A stretch of 64,000 nucleotides of DNA from Methylomicrobium sp. wino1 (lineage in GTDB: Bacteria > Pseudomonadota > Gammaproteobacteria > Methylococcales > Methylomonadaceae). The notes under the pieces are model-generated. The model was not told where the DNA came from. It ran no database searches and saw nothing but the letters and a program-made list of their open reading frames with translations. This document shows, one piece after another, positions 35,576 through 43,787 of this stretch. The position numbers and the translations under genes were made by a program. The stretch is from contig NZ_CP024202.1 of the NCBI RefSeq assembly GCF_003932755.1, positions 4,402,001 through 4,466,000 of the forward strand, read 5' to 3'. Numbering within the stretch: the stretch's first letter is position 1; each line of letters opens with the position of its first letter.

Positions 35576-36211
35576 TTGACAAAAGGAATAGGTACGCGAC
35601 GCGAGCAAATATTGAAATTACTGCTCAAATCACGATTAGGCCTGGGTATCGATGAGATTGCCGAGCAGCTGGATATTTCCAGAAATGCGGTTCAACAACA
35701 TTTATCCAGCCTTGAACAAGAACAGCTGGTTAAAAAAGACATATTCAAAAGCACCGGAGGGCGGCCGTCCCGAAATTATGTCTTGACCGAACACGGCATT
35801 AATTACTTTCCGAAGCAATACTCATGGTTTGGTAATCTGGTGTTATCGGAACTCAAGTCTGAAATGTCTGAAGATGCATTTCGACAGTTCATGTGGCGAC
35901 TCGGCGTTAAATTGGCTAAAACGCTTCTCACTCAATTTGACGACAAACAACCCGAAGAAAAAATCGCGGCACTGGTCGACACGATGCAAAGCTTGGGTTA
36001 TGAGGCATCGCTTGATACCAACACAGGCCAACCAATAATCAAAGCCTCCAACTGTGTCTATCACGATTTGGCCCAACAGTTCACCGAACTTTGCGATTTT
36101 GACCATGCATTGATTTCAACGCTGCTCGATCGACCGATCGAACAAACCGCCTGCATGGCCCGCGGAGATTGCTCTTGTAAATTTTTAATCAAATCCGAAA
36201 CGTCCGGATGA
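35576..36211 (+). CDS. SufR-like winged-helix redox regulator
   Basis: 211 residues from TTG 35576, chosen because AAGGGGAGGAGG ends five bases before it; an in-frame TTG at 35519 lacks such a site. The N-terminal winged helix (LGIDEIAEQLDISRNAVQQH, then GGRPSRNYVLTEHG) is of the DeoR/ArsR-like type used by SufR. The C-terminal half carries cysteines in NCVYHDLA, ELCDFDHAL and ACMARGDCSC, spaced like the Fe-S ligands of SufR. It probably senses NO or oxidative damage through an Fe-S cluster and represses the divergent glbN-reductase operon. NsrR-like function without NsrR homology is the inference. Confidence 0.8.
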   Translation: MTKGIGTRREQILKLLLKSRLGLGIDEIAEQLDISRNAVQQHLSSLEQEQLVKKDIFKSTGGRPSRNYVLTEHGINYFPKQYSWFGNLVLSELKSEMSEDAFRQFMWRLGVKLAKTLLTQFDDKQPEEKIAALVDTMQSLGYEASLDTNTGQPIIKASNCVYHDLAQQFTELCDFDHALISTLLDRPIEQTACMARGDCSCKFLIKSETSG

Positions 36212-36502
36212 TGATGTTTGTTAAATCGAAAGACGTATTTCTTCGATAAAGAACTGAAATATCTCCCGCAGAGGCGCAAAGGCGCTGAGAATATAAAGAT
36301 TAAAACACTTTCCGGTTTCCGCAAGACAATGGACTTATGGGATTTAACAAACTAAAAAATTAAAAACTCTGCGCCTCTGCGGGAGTTTTCTTGCCTTTCA
36401 CAACCGTGGCAAAAAATCCAATAGCAACATATCGAAAATCAATTTGAAAACGAAGTTAACATCAATCAATACCGGACGGGGCGAAAAGCCTCGCCCGCCC
36501 TC
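36212..36502. repeat. inverted repeat between regulator and SulP gene
   Basis: CTCCCGCAGAGGCGCAAAGG near 36263 and its inverse CTGCGCCTCTGCGGGAG near 36369-36385 enclose about 100 bases. The motif is a common bacterial intergenic repeat. It could fold into a long hairpin and terminate either neighbour. Confidence 0.6.
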
Positions 36503-38128
36503 TCAAGAATAATCTTGTTGCATAGTTCGCATAGAACCGAGCTCATGAAGGTTTTGTAATTGCGCATCCAGCGCCAGCGCGTCATGCAGACTCGTAAACA
36601 AGATTCGCTCATTAAAACTCGAACTCTTTGCATTGAGTAATTGTTCGCGCAGAGCCGGCTTGACCAAGGCTCTAACCTGCATCGAACGGCCTTGCAGATA
36701 TCGCACGACTTCATCCAGCATCACGATCGCACTCAGATCCATCAAATCCACACGCCGGCAGTCGAGTATCACTTCCTCGGTATCCATCATGCTGTCGACC
36801 GCTTCGATGCGGTCTAGCATATGACTGGTCGAGCCGAAAAACAAAGGGCCCTTGATCGACATTATTCTAACACCCTTGCCCGGTTTTTCGGTCAAATGGT
36901 AGTCGTGATTGGTCTCGAAACTGATGTCAGCCTGCTGTGCCAAACGCCAGGTTAGCATCCCCATCGCCAAAATCATGCCGACCGTCACGCCAATGACCAA
37001 ATCGACTAACACCGTCAGTAGCAACACACTAAACATGATCAGCAATTCCGAACGAGGCGAGCTCGACGCCAATTTAAACATTCTATAATCGATGATATTG
37101 AAACCGACCTTGATCAAGATACCGGCAAGCACCGGTAACGGAATTTGACTTGCCAGTGGCGAGAGTTCGAGCAATAACAGCAACAGAAATAAAGCATGCA
37201 TCACCGAGCTCAGCCGCGTTTGTCCGCCGGCCTTGACGTTGACCACGGTGCGCATCGTCGCTCCCGCACCCGGCAAGCCGCCGATAAAGGCGCACAACAT
37301 GTTGCCCAATCCTTGCGCAATCAACTCTCGATTGGGCTTATGATGCGTGTGCGTAATCGAGTCGGTTACCAACGAAGTCAACAAGCTATCGATACTGCCC
37401 AACAAAGCCAACGTGAGTCCCAACATAAACACCGAAGACCAATGTTCCAGGCTGAATACCGGAATATGCAACTCAGGTAATCCGGATGGAATGTCGCCAA
37501 TCACGGCGGTTTCAAAGCCCGCAAACACGGCCAGTTCGGTACAAATAAAAAGCGCCAACAACGGAGAGGGAATGAAACGGCTGATTTTGATCGGGGTCAA
37601 AAAAACAATCGCCATTGCCATTAAACCCAAAAACATCGATTCGAACCGAATCGATTCGATGACTGACGGTAAATTAAACAAGGCCGATAGTGTCGAGGAG
37701 TCCGGCGCACTGCCCAAAAGTGGCGCAATCTGTAGAATAATAATGATCATACCGACGCCGCTCATGAAACCGGAGATCACCGGATAAGGAATAAACCGCA
37801 CTAAACCGCCCAGTCTCAACAACCCGAACAGAATTTGCAACAAACCGCCAACAATGACAACCGTCAAAGCCAATTGCAAGTTCCCACCAAAGGCTGTCAG
37901 CGCAGATGCGAATACGACCGTCATCGGTCCCGTCGGCCCGCTCACCTGTAATTGCGTACCGCCGAAAACGGCGGCAACCAAACCCAACGCAATCGCACCA
38001 TAAAGACCGGCTAATGCACCAGCACCGGATGCCACGCCAAATGCCAGCGCCAGCGGCAATGCAACGACGCCGGCAGTCAACCCACCGAATATATCGCCTT
38101 TCAGCATCGCAAAGGAATAGTTTTTCAT
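36503..38128 (-). CDS. SulP/SLC26-family anion transporter
   Basis: 541 residues. About 12-14 membrane helices (residues ~15-385), opening with DIFGGLTAGVVALPLALAFG and the SulP block VSGPTGPMTVVF, then a C-terminal STAS domain (~425-525) with GPLFFGSTSHMLDRIEAV and ILDCRRVDLMDLSAIVMLDE. SulP proteins move sulphate, bicarbonate or other anions; the substrate is not evident. The gene is monocistronic with repeats on both sides. Confidence 0.9.
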   Translation of the reverse strand: MKNYSFAMLKGDIFGGLTAGVVALPLALAFGVASGAGALAGLYGAIALGLVAAVFGGTQLQVSGPTGPMTVVFASALTAFGGNLQLALTVVIVGGLLQILFGLLRLGGLVRFIPYPVISGFMSGVGMIIIILQIAPLLGSAPDSSTLSALFNLPSVIESIRFESMFLGLMAMAIVFLTPIKISRFIPSPLLALFICTELAVFAGFETAVIGDIPSGLPELHIPVFSLEHWSSVFMLGLTLALLGSIDSLLTSLVTDSITHTHHKPNRELIAQGLGNMLCAFIGGLPGAGATMRTVVNVKAGGQTRLSSVMHALFLLLLLLELSPLASQIPLPVLAGILIKVGFNIIDYRMFKLASSSPRSELLIMFSVLLLTVLVDLVIGVTVGMILAMGMLTWRLAQQADISFETNHDYHLTEKPGKGVRIMSIKGPLFFGSTSHMLDRIEAVDSMMDTEEVILDCRRVDLMDLSAIVMLDEVVRYLQGRSMQVRALVKPALREQLLNAKSSSFNERILFTSLHDALALDAQLQNLHELGSMRTMQQDYS

Positions 38129-38517
38129 AAAGCCCTGTACTGCAAATAATCAACCCTTAAAACTAAAGCAATAAACAATCCAACTCGGACTTCAATAACC
38201 AACCTACTACCCGGGGAATAACCGCATCCGCATCAAGCTATACTTCGCGCGGTCATGTTTGCGGATTTTATGGCAATGCTAACTTGCTATCGACCGCTTC
38301 CGGCGAGTCTAAGCAGCGTAGCCCGGATGGAGTGCAGCGCAATCCGGGCTACGTACTTTAACAGCAGTTCAGGAAGCTGGAGCGTGGGAAAGAGCGGATG
38401 CCGGTTGACCGTTTTTAGCTTGATGCGTAAGGGAATAACCGTGCCTCACAACCCAAAGCACTTTCAGTTTCCGGGCTGATGAAAGCTTCTTCTAGGATAA
38501 AAAAGTATCATCGCGGG
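38129..38517. repeat. repeat cluster upstream of the SulP gene and downstream of jetD
   Basis: Contains copy B of the TATACTTCGCGCGGTCATGT repeat (38239-38284), REP copy 2 (38318-38354, with the shared block CGACCGCTTCCGGCGAGTCT before it) and a block GGGAAAGAGCGGATGCCGGT, then TTTTTAGCTTGATGCG (38387-38430), also found near 59679-59728. No gene. Confidence 0.75.
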
Positions 38518-39699
38518 TCATAAACAATGCCAGTTCCGCAAACACGCCCGAATATAATCCGGCGCCAAGCGCTCTTGTTCCAGCCGCGTTTTTTCATAAT
38601 GCCGTCCCTGCAAACGATCGAACAATTGCCGCTCCACTTCAGTCAGACATTCCGGAAGCTTAACTTGAGGACTCTCTTCTTCGACCATGCGATTTCGATA
38701 TTCGAGTACGGTAATCTCATCCATCATCAACGCCTGCAAATGCGGTTGACGCCGGCGCGCGTCGCTCAAAATCGTCAGTCCCCAGCTATCGATATCGCCC
38801 CAGTAAGCGATACGCTTCTGTTTGAGCCACTCGGCATCCATCCAGGCCGTATTCCGGCCGCCGCCGAATACCGCGATCGTATCGTCCAGTTCCGGCAAGG
38901 CATAACCGCTTTGCTTGTTTTCGACGACCAGAATGCGGCTAGCAGGTAAGGCACAGCTTTGCAACGTCCGAGTATCCATTTGCAAGATCGGCAAACCGGC
39001 TAATCGCTCACGGCTTTGCCGACACAACGGCCGCACTAGCAGCCAGCCGCTCGGATTGGCGATACAATTCAACCAATTCGACAGGCCGCCTCGCTCAGTC
39101 ACCGAGCCCTCATGAAGCCGGTCCGCCAAGGCTTCGATCAGTCCATAATAATTTTCAACGAATTTGGTGTCGACGCCCTTCAGCGGCAAGGCGCGCAAAT
39201 AGGCGCCCTGCCCCATACCCCGATGTAACTGGGGCAGCAATTGCGCCAATAGCGCGCTATCGTCCGGCGCCATGCTTTCCAGTACGGACAGTTGTTTGAT
39301 TAAAACCGAAGACAGACGGGCGTCGACATTCAACAGCGGTCGCATCAACTGCTCCCAGCGCTGTTTTCTGGCTTCGGCTTTCGGACCCAGAATTTCAATC
39401 AACGCCAGCATCGAATCGATTTGCACGGCAATGGGCAGCGTTTGCTCGCCCAGTTGCAGGAATTTTTTAGTTTGCCAGTCCACTTGGCCCGGATTCGGCC
39501 AGCGCTTCCAGCTTTCGATAAAGCGCCGGAAATGCTCCAGATCGGCCAAGGCCTGAGCGCCGGTCGGCGCTTTGAGCGTTATTCGGATAGGAAAAGGACG
39601 GTCGCCGCTCAAGCGGGCGCGCAGATTTTCAGCATTCAGCCATTCGCGTGTGCGCAATTGCGTCAGCACTTCATCCGGCAGCAGTCCCCATCGGCTCAT
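38518..39699 (-). CDS. jetD: Wadjet protein JetD (DUF3322/DUF2220), displaced from jetABC
   Basis: 393 residues. The DUF3322 N-terminus (WGLLPDEVLTQLRTREWLN, FPIRITLKAPTG) is followed by the DUF2220 Toprim-like nuclease: Glu260 in LVVENKQSG and the DxD Asp302/Asp304 in AYWGDIDSWGL. JetD is the topoisomerase-VI-like nuclease that cleaves circular DNA after extrusion by the JetABC SMC motor. The catalytic residues are all present. It lies 4.1 kb downstream of jetC instead of next to it, and starts three bases after the stop of a Rossmann-fold gene, so it is probably read from that gene's transcript. Confidence 0.9.
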   Translation of the reverse strand: MSRWGLLPDEVLTQLRTREWLNAENLRARLSGDRPFPIRITLKAPTGAQALADLEHFRRFIESWKRWPNPGQVDWQTKKFLQLGEQTLPIAVQIDSMLALIEILGPKAEARKQRWEQLMRPLLNVDARLSSVLIKQLSVLESMAPDDSALLAQLLPQLHRGMGQGAYLRALPLKGVDTKFVENYYGLIEALADRLHEGSVTERGGLSNWLNCIANPSGWLLVRPLCRQSRERLAGLPILQMDTRTLQSCALPASRILVVENKQSGYALPELDDTIAVFGGGRNTAWMDAEWLKQKRIAYWGDIDSWGLTILSDARRRQPHLQALMMDEITVLEYRNRMVEEESPQVKLPECLTEVERQLFDRLQGRHYEKTRLEQERLAPDYIRACLRNWHCL

Positions 39700-39702
39700 T
39701 GA

Positions 39703-40482
39703 TTACGGTATTGTTTGCTTGACTTGCCGGTAGATGCCATCGAGCCTGGGCGTTTCCAAACCGGCTTCCCCGGCATAGTGCAGAGCACGCTCCAAGCGGA
39801 ATCGAGCGCTACGACCGAGACAATTTCTGTCGGGACAATCCTCAAAACCTTCGATCATGCCGGCAATCAGTTTTTCTACAGGCAATTGTCGGCCACTTAG
39901 CCATTCCAGAATACTGATCGCTTCCAGTGCGACTTCCCGGACGAGTTCGCGATGTCGCGCCCATAATTTTCCGACCGTACCACCGCAAGACAAGCCACAG
40001 ATATTGACCGTCATGATATAAAGTGATTTACGCAGAAGTTGATATAACAATTCGTCTTCATCTTTCAATAAGCGCGTGGGAATATCGATTGCCTCCAATG
40101 CCTGCATCAACACATCGGCACGAGGGCCATACACCGGCGTATAGAGAATATTAGTCAACGCTATCCCCGGTTTCTTTTCAAACCAAACCACGGCAACGGT
40201 CGGATTATCGATGCCGTGCCGTTGCCAATGACGAGGCAACAATTCGTTTTGCACGAATCCGACTCTATCTCGCCAGGACTCGGGCAATTGCTTCAATATT
40301 GCCTCTAGTTCATTCTCCTGAACCGTGATCAAAACAAGGCCCGGTGTCGGTATTTGTTCAGCTGCGTCAGGGATAGCCATTTGCCGGGTGATCGGATAAA
40401 CCGGATATCCGCAACGTAAAAAACCGCGCGCGAATTCGCCGCCTAATTCCCCGATACCAATTAATACAATAGGTGGTTTCAT
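39703..40482 (-). CDS. NAD(P)-binding Rossmann protein, ketopantoate-reductase-like
   Basis: 259 residues from ATG 40482; the frame extends to a TTG at 40524, but the Rossmann strand begins right after the ATG (PPIVLIGIGELGGEFARGFL). The GxGxxG loop and following strand-helix pattern give a dinucleotide-binding domain. The C-terminal helical half (LLRKSLYIMTVNICGLSCGG, RELVREVALEAISILEWLSG) resembles 2-dehydropantoate 2-reductase relatives, but no family signature is decisive. The stop is three bases from the jetD start, so the pair is translationally coupled. A role in Wadjet is unknown; it may only supply the promoter. Confidence 0.75.
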   Translation of the reverse strand: MKPPIVLIGIGELGGEFARGFLRCGYPVYPITRQMAIPDAAEQIPTPGLVLITVQENELEAILKQLPESWRDRVGFVQNELLPRHWQRHGIDNPTVAVVWFEKKPGIALTNILYTPVYGPRADVLMQALEAIDIPTRLLKDEDELLYQLLRKSLYIMTVNICGLSCGGTVGKLWARHRELVREVALEAISILEWLSGRQLPVEKLIAGMIEGFEDCPDRNCLGRSARFRLERALHYAGEAGLETPRLDGIYRQVKQTIP

Positions 40483-40717
40483 AGTATTAACGAAACTGCT
40501 GAACAAGCCGGCGATGTTAAACAATTAACCATCACAACTCAAGCGCCCCGCCTTAAACAATTTGCATCCAACAAGTGACCAAAAATGCTTGATGCAAGAT
40601 TCCGAAAACCACAAACTCCTTTTCGTTCTGGAACAAAAAAACCTATATGTCAATTACAAGGCCTGACCCCGTTTTATGACCCCGTTTTACTTTCGTTTTT
40701 CTTTTTTCCGCAGCAGC

Positions 40718-40754
40718 GTAGCCCGGATAGAGCGCAGCGCAATCCGGGCTACGT
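40718..40754. repeat. REP palindrome, copy 3
   Basis: GTAGCCCGGATAGAGCGCAG followed by CGCAATCCGGGCTAC; close to copies 1 and 2. It lies about 0.6 kb from the RAYT gene's 3' end. Just before it, near 40650, are inverse RAYT-type blocks AGGCCTGACCCCG. Confidence 0.8.
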
Positions 40755-40856
40755 ACTCAAGCGATCATGGCTGTCCTCGTTTCCAGACCGAATTGTTTTG
40801 TCTACCTACAATGCATGTACTTACTAACGTACAATTAACGTCATTTAGAGATTTTT

Positions 40857-41065
40857 ATGGATGCTATCAGTTATACAACAGCCCGCGCTAACCTTGCGAA
40901 AACAATGGAAAAAGTTTGCAATGACCATCAGCCGGTGATTATTACTCGAAAATAGGGAGTCTCCTGTAGTGATGATTTCCTTAGAGGACTTCCAGGCAAT
41001 GGAAGAAACCGCATACTTGCTCCGATCCCCCGCAAACGCTCGCCACCTTCTTGAATCGATAGGAA
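40857..41065 (+). pseudogene. Phd/YefM-type antitoxin remnant
   Basis: Starts MDAISYTTARANLAKTMEKV and [10 protein letters not shown], the DNA-binding half of a Phd/YefM antitoxin, then stops at a TAG near 40953. The rest of the family, [19 protein letters not shown] followed by [12 protein letters not shown], continues in another frame from 40967. A one- or two-base indel has broken it. No toxin gene follows: RAYT-type sequence starts at 41062. Confidence 0.8.
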
Positions 41066-41202
41066 AATCGGGGTCAGGCCTTACGTTTGACTTTTACCCT
41101 CACTTTTCTACCTATTTCACTGCACGGCTTACTGCAGCATAGCTCACACCAAAATATTCGCCCACTTGAGCCAGCGTATAATGACCGCTTAAATAGGCAT
41201 GT
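41062..41202. repeat. duplicate of the RAYT 3' end
   Basis: Nearly identical to 41276-41413: GAAAATCGGGGTCAGGCCTT, then the antisense of the transposase's last ~33 codons (GTTTCACTGCACGGCTTACT and GAGCCAGCGTATAATGACCG). Extra partial copies of the AAAATCGGGGTCA block lie at 41206-41280. This suggests slippage or repeated activity at the element end. Confidence 0.85.
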
Positions 41203-41312
41203 ACATAAAATCGGGGTCACATAAAATCGAGGTCAGGCCTTACGTTTGACTTTTACCCTGGAAAATCGGGGTCAGGAAAATCGGGGTCAGGCCTTACGTT
41301 TGACTTTTACCC

Positions 41313-42152
41313 TCACTTTTCTACCTGTTTCACTGCACGGCTTACTGTAGCGTAGCTCACATCAAAATATTCGCCCACTTGAGCCAGCGTATAATGACCG
41401 CTTAAATAAGCATGCGCCATGCTTTCATTGCGGGTTTTATAACGTTCGGCATAATACACCAACGGTTTTATCGGTGCCCGTTTTTGCTTTTTGGGGATAT
41501 CCTTCAGCGATTGCTCGGGATCGAGTTTGCTTTGCATGTCCTTGATGAAGTCGTCATCGCCCAAATAAATCTGGTTCTTTAAGCATTGCCACGGTGGCGA
41601 CTGCCTCTTACCGGCTTTTACAAATTCGCGGTATCGCAGCTGCGCTTCATTTTTCGTGTCGCCAAATCCTGCAAGTATCCAATCCGTGGTTAAACAGGCA
41701 TGAGCTTCATCATAACCGGCCGTTGCACGATAACTGCTCCAACGCCATTGTTTGATAGCCCTCACCATATGCGCCCTTACCGGATTCAACACGATATAAC
41801 GGGCTAGTTCCAGCAGGTAGGCGTCTTTTTGTACCAATATCGCTTTGAATCGGCCTTGATATACATGACCTACGCGGTGATGCCGACGATTAAAAGCTTG
41901 CGTATAAGTGCCGTTAAGATATTTCATTCCCTTGGATAATGTCGGCGCGCCGGTTTCAATCAACAAGTGGTAATGATTGTCCATTAAACAATACGCATGG
42001 CAATACCAATCGTAACGATTAACGGCATTTTGTAACAATGCCAAAAACTGCTCCCGATCGGTATCGTCACGATAGATGTTTTCCTGAGCGTTGCCGCGAG
42101 CGGTCACATGGTACAGCGCTCCTACAAATTCGATGCGTAAAGGCCTGGCCAT
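41313..42152 (-). CDS. REP-associated tyrosine transposase (RAYT, Y1)
   Basis: 279 residues from ATG 42152 (MARPLRIEFVGALYHVTARG, the canonical RAYT start; a GTG- or ATG-led 20-residue extension is repeat DNA). The Y1 single-strand transposase core has HUH motif DNHYHLLIE and the catalytic Tyr in ARYIVLNPVRA. The C-terminus carries a helix-turn-helix (YTLAQVGEYFDVSYATVSRA). RAYTs move REP/BIME palindromes, of which this window holds three. It is flanked by inverse CCTGACCC-type blocks at both ends (41269-41292 and 42220-42300). It sits between jetD and jetC. Confidence 0.9.
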   Translation of the reverse strand: MARPLRIEFVGALYHVTARGNAQENIYRDDTDREQFLALLQNAVNRYDWYCHAYCLMDNHYHLLIETGAPTLSKGMKYLNGTYTQAFNRRHHRVGHVYQGRFKAILVQKDAYLLELARYIVLNPVRAHMVRAIKQWRWSSYRATAGYDEAHACLTTDWILAGFGDTKNEAQLRYREFVKAGKRQSPPWQCLKNQIYLGDDDFIKDMQSKLDPEQSLKDIPKKQKRAPIKPLVYYAERYKTRNESMAHAYLSGHYTLAQVGEYFDVSYATVSRAVKQVEK

Positions 42153-42574
42153 TCTCGTATCCTGTCCATTTAAATTAAGCCTAAAAATAGAACAACAAGG
42201 CCTGGATGTCAAATTAAAGACCTGACCCTTATTTTCCTTATTTTCTCATGACCCTTATTTTCTTTTTTTTCTTGCTGACCCTTATTTTCTCTTCTAGTCG
42301 GTGACTTGGCCTCCCCCATTGTAAAAAGGGGATTGAGGGGGATTTTTTAAACAATCTCCCCTAGCCCCTCGGCAACTGCTCCTGCGTTGCCCTACCTCCT
42401 GCATCCATGCAGTCGTCTTTTTCAAAGAGGGGGACTAAATACTTACCCTCAGGTTGAGCAAAAAACTAACGATAAAAACATCTTATTTGACACCCTTTTT
42501 ACGTGCTTTGCTGCTTTCCGAAGGCATTAGGGCTTTGCTCTTTAACATCTAACACGAGTACCCTTTTGCAATAT
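42153..42574. repeat. RAYT flank and foldback repeats
   Basis: Three imperfect copies of TGACCCTTATTTTC (42224-42293) mirror the GGGGTCAGG blocks at the other end of the transposase gene. Next is a foldback around CCCCCATTGTAAAAAGGGGA / TTTTTCAAAGAGGGGG (42312-42435). No gene is seen. Confidence 0.7.
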
Positions 42575-43141
42575 TCAGTCTTGCGGCAACCAAAGATCGC
42601 TTAAGTTAATGCTAATCGCATCGAACGGTGGCGCATTGACGATATCGTCGTTTTGCCAAGTGCGCTCCAACAGCCAATGTCCTTCGAGCAGGCGATAGAC
42701 CTCCAATATCCGAAGATCGGGATCGACCAGCCACAACCCTTTTACAGACTCCGCCGCATAAATCGGCATTTTGACAACTCGGTCCGTGCGTGCGGTACCG
42801 GGCGATATCACTTCACAAACCCAATCGGGCGCGAGACTGAAATAAGCCGTATCGGGAAAGCGCGGCATTCGCTCTTTACGCCAGCCGGCGAGATCGGGTA
42901 CCAAAATGTTAGATCCCAAATGTAGCTCCGGCTCAAACAATATCCACCAGCCGCCCGGCCCGCCCTTGCCTTGATCGAAAGGCCCCATCACCTCACCGCC
43001 GATAATCGAGGCGGATCGGGCGTGCTTAGGTGCCGGACGGGGCTGGGTAATCAATTGTCCATGCAGAATTTCGCCGATCACATGTTCGGGCAAATCAAAC
43101 AAGTCTTCATAAACGGCAAAACGATAGGCGGGTTGGTTCAT
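42575..43141 (-). CDS. Uma2-family (DUF820) putative restriction endonuclease
   Basis: 188 residues with the family pattern: YEDLFDLPEHVIGEILHGQL near the start, LVPDLAGWRKERM at ~77-90, and WVCEVISPGTARTDRVVK at ~108-125, whose Asp/Glu/Lys positions form the PD-(D/E)XK nuclease core. Uma2 proteins are abundant, poorly characterised and often mobile. It is intact, unlike the relative at 12079. It lies inside the stretch that separates jetD from jetABC. Confidence 0.85.
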   Translation of the reverse strand: MNQPAYRFAVYEDLFDLPEHVIGEILHGQLITQPRPAPKHARSASIIGGEVMGPFDQGKGGPGGWWILFEPELHLGSNILVPDLAGWRKERMPRFPDTAYFSLAPDWVCEVISPGTARTDRVVKMPIYAAESVKGLWLVDPDLRILEVYRLLEGHWLLERTWQNDDIVNAPPFDAISINLSDLWLPQD

Positions 43142-43787
43142 AAACGGTTACCGGGAAGAAGATTAGGCTCGGGTTTTGAATTCATATACTACGCACGGTT
43201 ATGTTTTCGGCTTTTATGGCAATGCTATTTTGTTCTACTGACAAATGCAAGATAGGCTTAATACACTGATAGCGGAAAGGACATCGAGATCATCATCCCT
43301 GCAAGAATTGCCGGGATCCGGAACACAAGGACGTGATGACCCTCGCCATTCATGATCTCTAGGCCCCGGCAGCCAGCCAGTAGGCTGCGCATCGTGCACC
43401 CTTCGCCTCCATACGCATCAAGCTAAATCGCAATCAAACCTGCGCTCAAACAAAGCGATGGGTTTCCGCTTCGCTGCTACCCATCCTATGGCGCTGTTTC
43501 CCAAGCTCCAGTTACTGTGAAAGTTCGTAGATTGGGACTCTTTATCTAATTTTTCGACTTATAAAACAATGCCGGTTCCGAAGAGGGTGCGGTTGCTCGA
43601 TCGACAGGCGTCGGCGGCAGTGCAGATTTTTGCTCCTGCAAAATCTGCATTCATGCCATCCATGGCCATCAGATTCCGCCTTCGAGCCTACAAGGACGTA
43701 TTCACGGCGTCCTGTCGGGCGAGTGACGCACCCTCCGCCACCAGAGAACTTTCATTTGCTGGGGCGATGGCCAGGCTTTCATGAACG
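43142..43787. repeat. repeat cluster downstream of jetC
   Basis: Contains copy C of the 45-50 bp repeat (43184-43236), the CCATACGCATCAAGCTAAA block (43409-43427) and a diverged third copy of the nor-flanking element (43587-43760: GGTGCGGTTGCTCGATCGAC, TGCAGATTTTTGCTCCTGCA, ACGGCGTCCTGTCGGGCGAG). No gene. Confidence 0.75.
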
